Notes: generated by a model not told the origin, from the letters alone. 42,494 bases of DNA from Ignavibacteriales bacterium (GCA_026390595.1 JAPLFQ010000027.1:1-42494); one strand, 5' to 3'. Shown: positions 26,234-35,561, counted from the stretch's first letter. Numbers and translations: made by a program.

Positions 26234-27378
26234 AACTTCCACAACCCAAATCGCCAACGCGGATAACCGGATTCAAAACAGTTGATCCCACAGTCGTTGT
26301 CGTCAAGACGAAGCCCGCGACCGTCCTGAAGGATATCGAACGTGCGATGGAGATGGCGGGCATCACTGCCACCCTCGATGCCGGCGCACCTACAATTCTG
26401 AAAGACAACATCTCGTGGCATTTCCCGTTCCCGGCGGCCAATACCACACCGTGGCAGCTCGAGGGGACCATCCTCGGCCTGCGCAACTCCGGCTACAAGG
26501 ACCTCGTCTGTGTTCAAAACAAGACCGTCGTCACGGATGCGTTCAAGGGGGAGGACCTCAACAAGTACGTCCCGATCTTCAAGAAGTATGATATCCCCGT
26601 CCGCTTCAATTTCAAGGACGGAGATATGAAATGGATCGAGTACGCACCAAAGACTCCGCTCCTCGTGCTCGACCAAATTTATCCGGATGGCATACGCATT
26701 CCCGACTTCTTTTTCGGCAAAAACATCGTGCACCTCCCGACGGTGAAGTGCCACATCTACACGACGACCACCGGCGCAATGAAAAATGCTTTCGGCGGTT
26801 TGTTAAGCACATATCGCCACTATACGCATTCCTGGATTCACGAGACCCTCGTTGATCTGCTCGCCATCCAGAAGGAAATTCATACCGGCTTGTTCGCAGT
26901 GATGGACGGAACAACAGCCGGCAACGGGCCGGGCCCGCGCACGATGTACCCGGAAGAGAAGAATGTCATCCTTGTCGGCGCTGACCAGGTTGCGATCGAT
27001 GCGGTAGCGGCAAAGATGATGGGACATGACCCGATGAGCATCAAGTACATCCGGCTTGCACACGAGCGCGGATTGGGCTGCGGCGATCCCCGGACAATCA
27101 AGGTGGTGGGGGAGGACGTCTCGGGAGTCAATTGGAAATTCTCGGTGGGCGATAACATCGCGAGCATGGCCGGAGACCTTCTCTGGTTCAGCCCGCTCAA
27201 GAAGTTCCAGAACATATTCTTCAGAACACCACTGGTCAATTTGTTCATCTTTGGCTCCGAAGCCTATCATGACTACTACCGCTGGCCGATGAGAGATCGG
27301 CGCGTGTTCAGCAAATGGAAGCAGTCGACTCAGTGGGGAAAACTGTTCGCTGCCTACGAACCCCGCGAGGGTGGTTGA
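26230..27378 (+). CDS. DUF362 domain-containing protein
   Basis: A 382-residue protein of the DUF362 family; its biochemical role is not established. Typical features are VVVVKTKPATVLKDIERAME at the start, the central block FFFGKNIVHLPTVKCHIYTTTTGAMKNAFGG, the VMDGTTAGNGPGPRTMYPEEKNVILVGADQVAIDAVAAKMMG stretch (about residues 240-285) and RGLGCGDPRTI. The ferredoxin domain that some family members carry is absent. The start at 26230 overlaps the upstream stop (ATGA) and has GGAG just before it; the longer frame from 26167 runs inside the upstream gene. Coupling to the UbiA gene suggests joint function. Confidence 0.85.
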   Translation: MKLPQPKSPTRITGFKTVDPTVVVVKTKPATVLKDIERAMEMAGITATLDAGAPTILKDNISWHFPFPAANTTPWQLEGTILGLRNSGYKDLVCVQNKTVVTDAFKGEDLNKYVPIFKKYDIPVRFNFKDGDMKWIEYAPKTPLLVLDQIYPDGIRIPDFFFGKNIVHLPTVKCHIYTTTTGAMKNAFGGLLSTYRHYTHSWIHETLVDLLAIQKEIHTGLFAVMDGTTAGNGPGPRTMYPEEKNVILVGADQVAIDAVAAKMMGHDPMSIKYIRLAHERGLGCGDPRTIKVVGEDVSGVNWKFSVGDNIASMAGDLLWFSPLKKFQNIFFRTPLVNLFIFGSEAYHDYYRWPMRDRRVFSKWKQSTQWGKLFAAYEPREGG

Positions 27379-27448
27379 GCCATACACACCGGGTGGCCAT
27401 GTTCATAGCGGGTCTCTTCTCCACGAATCATACGAAGACGATTATCCA

Positions 27449-28300
27449 ATGAGTTCCAGAACGAGGGCTGAATTACTCCTGTTGTCAATCACGCTCATCT
27501 GGGGCAGCACGTTTGTCACCTCGAAGTACCTCCTGGACAGCATATCCCCTCTGATATTTATCGGTGTCCGGTTTTCTGTCGCAACGGTCCTGTTTGCTCT
27601 GTTCTTTCCACGGAAGGTTTTCGCTGCTCCGCGAAACGCCTGGATCAAAGGCGGGATTTTGGGAGTCTTGTTGTTCATCGGATTTGCGACTCAAACAATC
27701 GGGCTTCAGTACACGGGTGCAACGAAATCTGCGTTCATCACCGGAATGATGGTCGTCTTCACTCCCATCTGCCAGCTTTTGATCGAACGACGGGCTCCCA
27801 AAACCGGAAACATCGTTGGGATCCTGCTCGTCACCGCAGGTCTCTACTTCCTTACTTCTCCAGGGGGATCCGAGTTCAATCTGGGAGATGGCCTCAACCT
27901 CATCTGCGCGGTCACGTTTGGGTTCTACATTGTATACCTCGATGTCTTTTCGAAAGAGGTTGATGCTGTACATCTTATTATGGCCCAGTTCATCGTGTGC
28001 GCGGTCCTCGGGCTGGCCTCAGGATTTACGTTCGAGGCAATCAGATTTGTGCCCTCGGTGGATGGAACGCTGGCTTTGCTCTACCTCATTGTTTTTGCCA
28101 CCATCATTGCGCTTTTCGTTCAGAACCGCTATCAGAAAGATACCACTCCGACGCGCAGTGCGGTTATTTTTTCTATCGAACCTGTGCTCGCAGCAGGGTT
28201 CGCCTATGTCCTTCTGGGGGAAGTCCTTGGCGCTCTCGGGGTGTTTGGCGGTGCATTAATCGTAGGGGGGGTCCTCGTGTCGGAGCTCTCACCGGGATAG
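27449..28300 (+). CDS. EamA (DMT) family transporter
   Basis: A 283-residue inner-membrane protein with ten predicted helices in two EamA repeats: repeat 1 begins LLLLSITLIWGSTFVTSKYLL (about 9-29), repeat 2 near LICAVTFGFYIVYLDVFSKEV (about 150). This family exports small metabolites or amino acids; the substrate cannot be told. The start ATG 27449 gives a standard N-terminus; a GTG at 27371 would add 26 unlikely residues and overlap the upstream gene. The ribosome site is weak. A GC hairpin at about 28303-28321 follows without a T-run. Confidence 0.9.
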   Translation: MSSRTRAELLLLSITLIWGSTFVTSKYLLDSISPLIFIGVRFSVATVLFALFFPRKVFAAPRNAWIKGGILGVLLFIGFATQTIGLQYTGATKSAFITGMMVVFTPICQLLIERRAPKTGNIVGILLVTAGLYFLTSPGGSEFNLGDGLNLICAVTFGFYIVYLDVFSKEVDAVHLIMAQFIVCAVLGLASGFTFEAIRFVPSVDGTLALLYLIVFATIIALFVQNRYQKDTTPTRSAVIFSIEPVLAAGFAYVLLGEVLGALGVFGGALIVGGVLVSELSPG

Positions 28301-28429
28301 TGCTTGGGTGGAGCTCTCCCAAATGTGGCAACGGCAAAATCTCTGGCTTGACCGATCTCACACAGGCAGGAGAATAGCGAAAAAAGTACTTGAGTTTCAT
28401 ACTGCAAAGATCTACCTTCTAACCAGCAT

Positions 28430-28846
28430 ATGAAAAACCTCGTACGCCTCATAGTAACCCTTGCACTTGCCGTCGTGATCGTCGGAACTCTTCCAGCGAT
28501 CATCATCAAGGATCGTCCAACAGCACAGAGCAATGGATCGAACGTTGTTGTCCGGTGGACAACGATTGATGAAACAGGGGTCGAGGGTTTCCAAGTGCTT
28601 CGCCGAAACGGGTTAGCGGGCGAATTTGCTTTGATCAGTGGTTCAGTCATCGCCGCGAAAGGCAACAATTCGACGTACGACTTCACCGACAGTGATGTAT
28701 TCAAGAGTTCCAGCGGTATCTTCCAGTACAGGGTTCGAATCCTCAACGGACAAAACCCTGCTCCCGAGACTGAAATTGTCACCGTATCTCATGTGAGTTC
28801 TGCTTCAAAACGCACATGGGGCAGCATCAAAGCGATGTTCCGATAA
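28430..28846 (+). CDS. Small exported protein with Fn3-like pattern
   Basis: A 138-residue protein with an N-terminal hydrophobic segment (about 5-26, signal peptide or anchor) followed by a single beta-sandwich-like region: VVVRWTTIDETGVEGFQVLRRNG and FDFTDSDV...FQYRVRILNG follow the fibronectin type III pattern seen in cell-surface proteins of this bacterial group. The C-terminus is basic and short. The function is unknown. A weak promoter (TTGAGT, 17-base spacer, TACCTT, 28390-28418) lies just upstream. A terminator follows. Confidence 0.65.
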   Translation: MKNLVRLIVTLALAVVIVGTLPAIIIKDRPTAQSNGSNVVVRWTTIDETGVEGFQVLRRNGLAGEFALISGSVIAAKGNNSTYDFTDSDVFKSSSGIFQYRVRILNGQNPAPETEIVTVSHVSSASKRTWGSIKAMFR

Positions 28847-28872
28847 TTGTCTGTCCATAGGCTGTTCACCCG

Positions 28873-28904
28873 AAGCGATACCCTGTTATCGCTTTTTCTG
28901 TTTT
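28873..28904 (+). terminator. Intrinsic terminator before maf
   Basis: A perfect 8-bp stem (AAGCGATA 28873-28880 with TATCGCTT 28887-28894) with a 6-base loop is followed by TTTCTGTTTT. It ends the Fn3-like gene 8 bases or so before the maf start codon. Confidence 0.8.
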
Positions 28905-28911
28905 ATGACGT

Positions 28912-29496
28912 ATGAAACTGCCTCCGCTCATACTCGCATCGCAATCGCCCAGACGTAAGGTTCTTTTGAAGCAGATCGGCCTGACGTTTACTGTTCGGCC
29001 GAGTCATGTGCGCGAAGATGTGCTCAAACACGAAGCGCCAGAGCACAATGCGAAACGGATTGCGCTCAGCAAAGCCGTAGAGATCGCGAAACGCACGAAA
29101 AGAGGTATTGTCATCGGCGCTGACACGATCGTTGTGCTGAAAGGCAAGATCCTTGGAAAGCCGCGCACGCCGGCCGAAGCGAGGAGGATGCTCAGGAGTT
29201 TAAGCGGCAGAATGCACACTGTGTACACGGGCTTTGCGCTGATCGATGTGAGGTCGGGCAGGAAGACCGTGCAAATCGAGAAAACACGTGTGTGGTTTCG
29301 AACGCTCACGCCGCAGGAGATTGCAGATTATGTTTCCTCAGGCTCGCCGATGGACAAGGCGGGCGCGTATGGTATTCAGGATGATTATGGAGCGGTGTTT
29401 GTGAGACGAGTTGAGGGATGTTTCTACAATGTTGTCGGGTTTCCGCTGACGAAGTTCTACATGGTTCTGCAGGATTTTGTCCGCGATGATCATTGA
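28912..29496 (+). CDS. maf: Maf/YhdE family nucleotide pyrophosphatase
   Basis: A 194-residue cytoplasmic nucleoside triphosphate pyrophosphatase, likely acting on dTTP/UTP or modified nucleotides. The signature SQSPRRKVLLKQIGL is at residues 10-24. Further family blocks are IGADTIVVLKGKILGKPRTPAEARRML, SGRMHTVYTGF and SPMDKAGAYGIQDDYGAVFV. The length is normal. It lies directly after a terminator, so it probably has its own promoter or a very short leader. The B12-binding gene follows 27 bases downstream. Confidence 0.94.
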   Translation: MKLPPLILASQSPRRKVLLKQIGLTFTVRPSHVREDVLKHEAPEHNAKRIALSKAVEIAKRTKRGIVIGADTIVVLKGKILGKPRTPAEARRMLRSLSGRMHTVYTGFALIDVRSGRKTVQIEKTRVWFRTLTPQEIADYVSSGSPMDKAGAYGIQDDYGAVFVRRVEGCFYNVVGFPLTKFYMVLQDFVRDDH

Positions 29497-29523
29497 TCGA
29501 TGATTCAAAACGGAGTGGAGTGT

Positions 29524-29940
29524 ATGGGACAAAAGACTCGAGTGCTCATCGCAAAAGTGGGACTTGATGGTCATGACCGTGGGGCGAAGGTTGTAGCTGC
29601 TGCCCTTCGGGATGCCGGGATGGAAGTGATCTACAGCGGCTTACGGAAGACCCCCGAGATGATCGTTGAGGCGGCACTTCAGGAAGACGTCGATGCAGTC
29701 GGCATCAGCCTGCTGAGCGGTGCGCACATGACAATATTCCCAAAAGTGCTACAGCTCATGCGTCAGAAGGGATTGAATGACGTCCTTCTCTTCGGCGGCG
29801 GGATCATCCCCGAAAAGGATATCAATGAGTTGAAGGGAATGGGTGTCGGAGAACTTTTTACGCCAGGCGCATCGACAAACGATATTGTCTCGTATGTCAA
29901 ACGCTGGTCCGGAGAACGCAGCGGTGAGGTACGCGTGTGA
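29524..29940 (+). CDS. icmB: Acyl-CoA mutase B12-binding (small) subunit
   Basis: A 138-residue cobalamin-binding domain protein with the DxHxxG motif ([10 protein letters not shown], about 15-24), the GISLLSGAH segment and [10 protein letters not shown], all of the B12-binding Rossmann fold. It holds the cofactor for the large subunit at 23643-25307, which lacks this domain. The size is that of stand-alone IcmB-type or archaeal MCM small subunits. ATG 29524 is used because GGAGTGGAG precedes it; the frame from 29500 has no ribosome site. The two subunit genes are separated by about 4.2 kb and four unrelated genes. Confidence 0.9.
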   Translation: MGQKTRVLIAKVGLDGHDRGAKVVAAALRDAGMEVIYSGLRKTPEMIVEAALQEDVDAVGISLLSGAHMTIFPKVLQLMRQKGLNDVLLFGGGIIPEKDINELKGMGVGELFTPGASTNDIVSYVKRWSGERSGEVRV

Positions 29941-29971
29941 CGGTTGTGTCCGCCGTGTGAACAAATGTCCT

Positions 29972-30020
29972 GAAAACAAAAAAACCCGCTCACGGTTGCC
30001 CGGAGCGGGTTTTTGTTTTC
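29972..30020. terminator. Bidirectional terminator between icmB-like gene and csp
   Basis: CCCGCTC (29985-29991) pairs with GAGCGGG (30003-30009). The flanking A-run before and T-run after extend the inverted repeat (GAAAAC...GTTTTC), so it can terminate both convergent genes. Confidence 0.9.
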
Positions 30021-30033
30021 TGAGAGATGAAAA

Positions 30034-30237
30034 CTAGGGTGCCTTCTTAACGTTGACAGCCTGCAGGCCTTTGGCGCCCTGTTCAACTTCGAATTCCACA
30101 GTGTCGCCTTCCTTCAGCGTCTTGTAGCCTTCGCCGTTGATGGACTTATAATGCACGAACACGTCTTCACCAGTGCTTCGTTTGATGAAGCCATATCCTT
30201 TCGCATTATTGAACCACTTGACTGTACCTTGTTCCAT
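30034..30237 (-). CDS. csp: Cold-shock protein (CspA family)
   Basis: A 67-residue single-stranded RNA/DNA-binding OB-fold protein that melts mRNA structure. The RNP1 motif KGYGFIKR and RNP2 motif DVFVHY are both intact, and the C-terminus [11 protein letters not shown] is typical. AAGGAAG is upstream of the ATG. A promoter about 200 bases upstream gives a long 5' leader, as in cold-inducible csp genes. Confidence 0.97.
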   Translation of the reverse strand: MEQGTVKWFNNAKGYGFIKRSTGEDVFVHYKSINGEGYKTLKEGDTVEFEVEQGAKGLQAVNVKKAP

Positions 30238-30436
30238 AAGGTTACTTCTTCCTTATAGGGTTAAACATGCACACCTAATTTTTGTCTCTCAAAAACAAAA
30301 GATGTCCAGCTGTGCCCGACACCCTTCATTAAGGTTGTTTCACACACCCCCGCAGGACAAGTCATACAGCCTGCAGAGAGAGACAGCCAAAACCACTTCT
30401 GCTGAAACAAAAACGGTGTTGGTGAATTACACTGCG
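30238..30436 (-). promoter_or_regulatory. Long 5' leader of csp
   Basis: About 190 bases lie between the predicted start of transcription near 30430 and the csp ATG. The segment includes a hairpin (GCAGG with CCTGC at roughly 30353-30374). Long structured leaders control cspA by temperature in E. coli; a similar role here is inference. Confidence 0.5.
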
Positions 30437-30465
30437 AGTATAGCATTTGTTGGAATTAAAAGCAA
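30437..30465 (-). promoter_or_regulatory. Sigma-70-type promoter of csp
   Basis: On the minus strand TTGCTT (30465-30460), a 17-base spacer and TATACT (30442-30437). Both boxes are close to consensus and the spacing is ideal. Confidence 0.7.
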
Positions 30466-30597
30466 GACCCGCCAATTCGGAGGCCGGATGGCGAGCACGA
30501 GTGACCCATGGCCCACGGATCATCTTTGGCGTACAAAACTCGAAAGGGGAGCGCCTAATCCATTGAGTTCCAATGACTTTAGCTTCGGGTGGCGACC

Positions 30598-32937
30598 CTA
30601 CGCCTCTTCGTCAAGCCAAATTCCAAATTCTCCCGCATCGTCATCTCCGGGGGAGGTCTCATCCCGGGACATCTCCTTCGGCCTCAGGATCTTCATCTCC
30701 TTGGGGTCGAACCCGAACAGATCTTCAGCTGAAAAGACCCTCTTGAAGTCCTCGGGTTCAAAGAACGCGTCGAACTTACGTGAGCACTCATTCAGCCTTT
30801 CGGTATAGTAGGCTGTATTCTCGTCGGGGAAGTTCGGTTCCCACTCCTCGGCGAGCTTGCAGTTGTCAACTATTTTGACGCCTGCGTGCGTACCCGTCAC
30901 ATAGTAAGAAATGCGATCTCCGGGTCTCACCGTCAATCCGGATCGTTTGGCAACTTCATACGCTGCTGCGGGCTTTCGATTGCCTTCCGCGATGCCCCGG
31001 TCGTAGTCATCGAGAGAGTCACGGATAGTCTCCGTTCGGCAGAAATCGACAGCGTCCCATCTGTGCTGGGTGATGTCGTTGAGTAACGAAACATAGAGCC
31101 TGTGCAATCCCTGAATATCGTGCTGGAGCAGATGACTGACACAAAATTGGATGTAGTTCTTCGCAAATCGCTCCAGTGTGCGCGAGATCAGCGAACTTCC
31201 ACGAATGGTGAGCCTGTTCTTATAGTCGAGCAGCGCGTAATTCTTCTTCTTGTAGCTCAGCATCTGTTTGTATCTGCCTGCCAAAACTAGGTTGATGCCC
31301 GCCGGAAGTGATTGGGAGAGCTTCTCTACGAAAACCAACTCCTGCTCTTCGCCGCGTACATTATCCGGGGGAATGAAGTACAGTCCGTCCGTGTCGGCCT
31401 CGATGACCGTCCCATTGTGGAGTTCGACCTCGCGAATGATGATGCGGAGAAACTCCTGACCGGTCGAAGTCACCCGGTCCGCCTGTTCGTAGTCGTTGAA
31501 GAGCCCGCGTGGATATCCAAGATAGCCGTAGAACGAGTTGATGAGGATTTTCAGCGAAGATTGAAATGCATCAAGGGCCGACTGTTCCTTCTCATGGGCG
31601 CTGCTGTTCATTGCACGCTTCGCGTCGAGGCGCGCGGTCGTGAGCGATTGGAGGAGACGTGAAAAGACTCTCAATTCATCCGAGGCTGGTTGAATCTCCT
31701 GCGTGAGCATGATTGAAGGGTAGAGTGATTCGATATCAGCATGGAGAACACCCTCGACTATTCCAGTCATGAAAATGTCAGTGTACCCGCCGGTCTGCTG
31801 GCCGCCCCCCTGTGCCTTCGGGACGCTGTGCTTCTGACGAATGTATTCACGCAACATCATCAATTCGATTTTCGCGGAGCTTCCGGCTCGTACGACCGCC
31901 TCATAGGAAAGGGGCACCATGCGCGACTGAAAGAAATAGCTCGGAGATAAGTGTTCGCCGAGATAACGGATTTCGGCGCAATCCCGCTCGGCCTGGGCGA
32001 TCACCTGACCCGGCTGCCCGCTCCAGACGGAGGCGATCCGGTCGTGATCTATCATCGCTGCCGGCTTCGATGCGAACTCGAAGTGCTGAGCGAGATAGCG
32101 GAGATCATACTGCTCCAGTTTTCGTCGGGATGACGAATACGCCTGGGCCAGAGCTCTCGTATCGATGCAATGACGCCCCGCAACTTCGTAGACTGCATTT
32201 TCGAATCCAGGCTCGAGCGGGGTTCCACGCGGGGAGTATGATCTGAGATCTGACTCATCTCTCCCAATTGACAATCCTATGGAATGCAACTCACCGCGCC
32301 GAGCAAGATAGGGAAGGACGTGGTCGATCAGATCGTGTCCTTCGATCACATCCGGGTTCTTCTCGCGGATAGCCTGCACGAAATGTCTCAGCATCTCAGG
32401 TTCTGAAAGCTTGCGCCCGTCTATGATCTCTTCCCATCCGAAATTATCAGCAAGGGCGATGACGATAATCCTGTCTTCAGTTCCCGACTGAAGAAGGAAT
32501 TGCGTGATCGGATCGGGTTTGAGGAGGAGAGGAGTCAGTTCCGAATAATGTCCGGCCCGCTTCAACGCGCTCTTGTTGTACGTAGTGAGGATGAATCGGA
32601 TGGCTTCCCACATGTCGTTCCATCGCGGGAAGGCCACGAGGTGACGATAATAGTTCGACCCGGTCAGCTCTTTGATCCAGAACCGCTTCTGGTAGTTCTC
32701 GAGGAGGACCGGGCTCGACAGGAAGAAGAACGGAAAGAACTCGGCGTCGGCCGACGTGATCTGCCCTGCGGCCCCCTTGAGCCGATCGTCGCGCGCGCCG
32801 CGGAGATACAACCGGACAGATGACTCGTTAAGCTGCTGGACCGCCACGACATTGTTCAGCGAATTCTGACCGAACAGAATTGGATCGAATCCGCCTGGGG
32901 GTGCCGCCTCCGTGTCACTTCTTTTTGATGTCGACAT
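30598..32937 (-). CDS. Family-B DNA polymerase with degenerate exonuclease domain
   Basis: A 779-residue family-B polymerase. The polymerase motifs are intact: [11 protein letters not shown] with D401; [14 protein letters not shown] (463-475); [10 protein letters not shown] with D515 and D517. The 3'-5' exonuclease motifs are not: the place of Exo I (DIE) reads DPIT (142-145), and Exo II reads [12 protein letters not shown] (200-211), where the metal-binding Asp of the usual FDLPYL is Val. Only an Exo III-like Asp (D319) remains. It therefore probably synthesises DNA without proofreading, in repair or damage bypass. It differs from E. coli Pol II (motif A DYKSLYPS) and looks more archaeal. 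The start overlaps the slipin gene by 23 bases without a ribosome site. Confidence 0.92.
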   Translation of the reverse strand: MSTSKRSDTEAAPPGGFDPILFGQNSLNNVVAVQQLNESSVRLYLRGARDDRLKGAAGQITSADAEFFPFFFLSSPVLLENYQKRFWIKELTGSNYYRHLVAFPRWNDMWEAIRFILTTYNKSALKRAGHYSELTPLLLKPDPITQFLLQSGTEDRIIVIALADNFGWEEIIDGRKLSEPEMLRHFVQAIREKNPDVIEGHDLIDHVLPYLARRGELHSIGLSIGRDESDLRSYSPRGTPLEPGFENAVYEVAGRHCIDTRALAQAYSSSRRKLEQYDLRYLAQHFEFASKPAAMIDHDRIASVWSGQPGQVIAQAERDCAEIRYLGEHLSPSYFFQSRMVPLSYEAVVRAGSSAKIELMMLREYIRQKHSVPKAQGGGQQTGGYTDIFMTGIVEGVLHADIESLYPSIMLTQEIQPASDELRVFSRLLQSLTTARLDAKRAMNSSAHEKEQSALDAFQSSLKILINSFYGYLGYPRGLFNDYEQADRVTSTGQEFLRIIIREVELHNGTVIEADTDGLYFIPPDNVRGEEQELVFVEKLSQSLPAGINLVLAGRYKQMLSYKKKNYALLDYKNRLTIRGSSLISRTLERFAKNYIQFCVSHLLQHDIQGLHRLYVSLLNDITQHRWDAVDFCRTETIRDSLDDYDRGIAEGNRKPAAAYEVAKRSGLTVRPGDRISYYVTGTHAGVKIVDNCKLAEEWEPNFPDENTAYYTERLNECSRKFDAFFEPEDFKRVFSAEDLFGFDPKEMKILRPKEMSRDETSPGDDDAGEFGIWLDEEA

Positions 32938-33703
32938 TCAGAAACGGCTTCAACAGGTCTATCGGAACGGGGAAGATTGTCGTTGAGTTATTCTCCGTGG
33001 CGATTTCCCGCAGTGTCTGGAGGTACCGAAGTGTGAGAGCACTCGGCTGGTCCGAGAGGATTTTCGCCGCGTCGGCAAGGCGCTGGGATGCCTGGAATTC
33101 CCCTTCGGCTGCAATGATTTTTGATCGCCGTTCGCGCTCGGCCTCGGCCTGTTTGGCCATCGCCCGCTGCATCTCCTGTGGAAGATCGATTTGTTTCACT
33201 TCGACATTCGATACCTTGATGCCCCATGGCTCGGTGTGGTTGTCCATGATCTGCTGCAGCTTCATATTGATCTTCTCACGCTCGGAGAGCAGTTCGTCCA
33301 ACTCCGACTGTCCCAGAACGCTGCGGAGGGTTGTTTGCGAAAGCTGGGAGGTCGCAAAAAGGTAGTTCTCAACATCGAGGATAGCCTTGTCGGGATCCAT
33401 CACGCGAAAATAGACCACAGCATTCACTTTGATTGAGACGTTGTCCTTCGTGATCACGTCTTGTGGCGGCACGTCCATCACGACTGTGCGGAGACTCACC
33501 TTGATCATCCGATCGATCAAGGGCACCAGGATGATCAGTCCGGGCCCGTTTCCCATGCCGCCTGGATTGAACACTGCCTTGGATTTCCGGCCAAGCCTGA
33601 AAATAACTGCCCGCTCATAGTCCCGTAAAATTCTGATGGAATTTCCTATGATGATAAGGACGAAAGCGATTGCCGCAATAATAAGCACCGCAACGGGTTG
33701 CAT
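32915..33703 (-). CDS. Slipin (SPFH/band 7 membrane protein)
   Basis: A 262-residue stomatin-like protein: an N-terminal membrane helix (about 3-20, [20 protein letters not shown]), then the SPFH domain ([13 protein letters not shown]...[20 protein letters not shown]) and a C-terminal helical segment rich in Ala and Glu ([23 protein letters not shown]). Slipins form membrane oligomers, and their partner NfeD-type proteases cleave their C-termini. The start is ATG 33703 with AGGAG upstream. It follows the NfeD gene by 29 bases, the usual pair. Confidence 0.95.
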   Translation of the reverse strand: MQPVAVLIIAAIAFVLIIIGNSIRILRDYERAVIFRLGRKSKAVFNPGGMGNGPGLIILVPLIDRMIKVSLRTVVMDVPPQDVITKDNVSIKVNAVVYFRVMDPDKAILDVENYLFATSQLSQTTLRSVLGQSELDELLSEREKINMKLQQIMDNHTEPWGIKVSNVEVKQIDLPQEMQRAMAKQAEAERERRSKIIAAEGEFQASQRLADAAKILSDQPSALTLRYLQTLREIATENNSTTIFPVPIDLLKPFLNVDIKKK

Positions 33704-33732
33704 GGTGAACTCCTTTCTGATGGTACTGTCAG

Positions 33733-35022
33733 CTACTTGCGCTCCTCTTGAACGCGCAATGTGAGGTTTTCGAATCCTACTATTCTGACCTTTGAATTCG
33801 CTGGAATCTCGCCCGAAACGGAGAGTGCGTTCCAAATCTCTCCGCGGACTCTCACGCGTCCATGCGGATTGAGTGGCGTGATAGCCTCGCCGAACAGGCC
33901 GAGGAGGGCCTCCATTCCTGTCGTCGGTTTCGACTGCAGCGCACGCAGGCCGAATCCTACGACGAACATGAAGAACACGAGTGTCAAGGCAGCGCAGGTA
34001 AGTATGACACTCCAGGAGATCTGAACAAATTCGAGTGCAGAATCCGATCGTATCAGCATCATGGATCCCAGAATGAGTGCGATCAATCCTCCAACCGAGA
34101 GAACGCCGTGGCTGGCGACCTTGAGGTCAGCTACGAACAAAATGATGGCGAAAACGATGAGTGCGAGACCAGCGTAATTTATTGGGAGTGTGTGCAATGA
34201 ATAGAAGGCGAGGATGAGGCTGATTCCTCCAACGACACCGGGCAATACCGAACCGGGATTGTACAGTTCGAATAGAAGCCCATATATGCCGAGCAACATC
34301 AGTACGTATGCGATATTCGGATCGCTCAGGGTGTCAAGCAATCGCTCGGTGAAACTCATCTCCCATTCTTCAATTGACTGGCCTTTGGTGTGCAGTGTTG
34401 TCGGGCCGGAGGGGAGCTCGATTGTTCTTCCGTCGAGAGCCGCCAGCAGGCTGTCCGTGTTCCTGGCAACCAGATCGATGACCCCCATCTTCAGCGCCTC
34501 TGTTTCCGTAATAGAAAGGCTGCGGCGGACTGCTTCTTCAGCCCAGGTGATGTTTCGATGCCGCTTTTCTGCAATGGTTCGTACAAAAGCAGCAGCATCG
34601 TTCGTGGCTTTTTCCATCATCGTTGTGTCCATGCTTCCCTGCAGCGTCACCGGATGGGCGGCCCCGATATTCGTGCCGGGAGCCATGGCTGCAACATGGG
34701 CAGCAAGAGTTATGAACACTCCGGCAGACGCAGATTGCGAGCCGGGAGGGGAGACGAACACGATGATCGGAATTTTCGACTCAAGGATATCACTCACCAT
34801 CGCCCGTGTAGATTTCAGAAGACCGCCGGGGGTATTGAGAAAGATGATGAGACACTGAGCTTGCTTCTCGGTTGCCGATTGGATGCTGCTGTGGAGGTAT
34901 TCCGCCGCGGCGGGATTGATCGTCTTGTCTATTCGGATGGCGACGATCTTCTGTGCAATCGCCGGAACGGTGAGAAATGGAGTGAGAAGAACTAAGAGGG
35001 TCACACTTCGCAGGATCTTCAT
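33733..35022 (-). CDS. nfeD: NfeD family membrane serine protease (ClpP-like)
   Basis: A 429-residue protein with a signal peptide (1-23), a ClpP-class serine protease domain (about 25-215), four or five membrane helices (about 240-370) and a C-terminal OB-fold NfeD domain (about 385-425). The catalytic dyad of the archaeal homologue PH1510 (Ser97, Lys138) corresponds to S99 in SASAG and K138 in MMEKATND. It is the long form of NfeD. It is expected to act on slipin, encoded directly downstream, in membrane quality control. Confidence 0.95.
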   Translation of the reverse strand: MKILRSVTLLVLLTPFLTVPAIAQKIVAIRIDKTINPAAAEYLHSSIQSATEKQAQCLIIFLNTPGGLLKSTRAMVSDILESKIPIIVFVSPPGSQSASAGVFITLAAHVAAMAPGTNIGAAHPVTLQGSMDTTMMEKATNDAAAFVRTIAEKRHRNITWAEEAVRRSLSITETEALKMGVIDLVARNTDSLLAALDGRTIELPSGPTTLHTKGQSIEEWEMSFTERLLDTLSDPNIAYVLMLLGIYGLLFELYNPGSVLPGVVGGISLILAFYSLHTLPINYAGLALIVFAIILFVADLKVASHGVLSVGGLIALILGSMMLIRSDSALEFVQISWSVILTCAALTLVFFMFVVGFGLRALQSKPTTGMEALLGLFGEAITPLNPHGRVRVRGEIWNALSVSGEIPANSKVRIVGFENLTLRVQEERK

Positions 35023-35153
35023 GGGAGAGCTCCTGACTTGCTCGCTGAAGTGCAGAGAATAGGACCGCGACTAAGGCCGCGGCGATTTACTCTGGGCGAA
35101 AGAACTGCGATGATCTAGCGACTTGTTGTTGAACTGTCAGAGTTCAGTGGTTG

Positions 35154-35240
35154 CGGAGAGAGTGGGATTCGAACCCACGGTACCCTTTCAGGCACACACG
35201 CTTTCCAGGCGTGCCAGTTCAGCCACTCCTGCATCTCTCC
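35154..35240 (-). tRNA. tRNA-Ser (GGA)
   Basis: A complete class II tRNA on the minus strand. The acceptor GGAGAGA pairs with TCTCTCC, the anticodon loop CTGGAAA gives GGA, there is a long variable arm, the T-arm is GTGGG-TTCGAAT-CCCAC and the discriminator is G. Its 5' end is 9 bases after the stop of the GIY-YIG gene, so the two may share a transcript. Its first 70 bases plus one are duplicated at 35562-35632. Confidence 0.97.
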
Positions 35241-35249
35241 GTTGTCTTC

Positions 35250-35510
35250 TTACTTGTTCCTTCGGGCGTATTGGGGGTATTGCACATCCAACCACGCTCT
35301 TCCAACTCCGGTCTTCAGAAAAACTTCACGACGTCGAGCTGAAGACAAGTCAGGAAACTCTTCAATGTGAATCAAGATCCAAGGTATGCCGCCTTTTGTA
35401 AAACGACTTCTTCCTGCGTTGTGTTCATCAAGCCGTTTGGCAGCGTCGACGGCGCTTCCTGCATAGCGCTTCTGTAGGCTTTCACTCCAGAGAACGTAAA
35501 CCTGAACCAT
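35250..35510 (-). CDS. GIY-YIG endonuclease domain protein (UvrC-like small nuclease)
   Basis: An 86-residue stand-alone GIY-YIG nuclease. The GIY part is YVL (5-7), the YIG part YAG (16-18); the catalytic Arg (R26 in KRLDEH), H30 and metal-binding Glu (E63 in RREVFLKTG) are present, so it may be active. The start at 35510 gives the normal N-terminus MVQVYVLWSE; the open frame continues upstream into the duplicated tRNA, which is not coding. It lies between a broken and an intact copy of tRNA-Ser(GGA), as if part of a 391-base element inserted at this tRNA. Confidence 0.9.
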   Translation of the reverse strand: MVQVYVLWSESLQKRYAGSAVDAAKRLDEHNAGRSRFTKGGIPWILIHIEEFPDLSSARRREVFLKTGVGRAWLDVQYPQYARRNK

Positions 35511-35531
35511 AGGCAAGTAATGATGGGATTC

Positions 35532-35561
35532 TCCGCCGGAGGCGGATGCGCCTTCGGCGCA
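35532..35561 (-). repeat. 30-base tandem-hairpin insertion in the tRNA-Ser T-loop copy
   Basis: Read on the minus strand, two adjacent perfect hairpins with 6-bp stems and 3-base loops, TGCGCC-GAA-GGCGCA and TCCGCC-TCC-GGCGGA, lie directly after the GGGTTC at the end of the tRNA fragment. They are followed by GAGAATCCCA, whose GAATCCCA matches the tRNA-Ser T-arm continuation. The same architecture is at 2700-2729. Confidence 0.85.

Noticed and set aside
30173-30808. Plus-strand 211-codon frame opposite csp and polB
   Set aside because: It covers the csp leader and the polB 3' end in antisense; composition is unlike a protein.
35123-35401. Plus-strand open frame with a VGFEPTVPFQAHTLSRRASSAT sequence part
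   Set aside because: It is the antisense reading of tRNA-Ser(GGA); such peptides are a well-known false gene over tRNAs.
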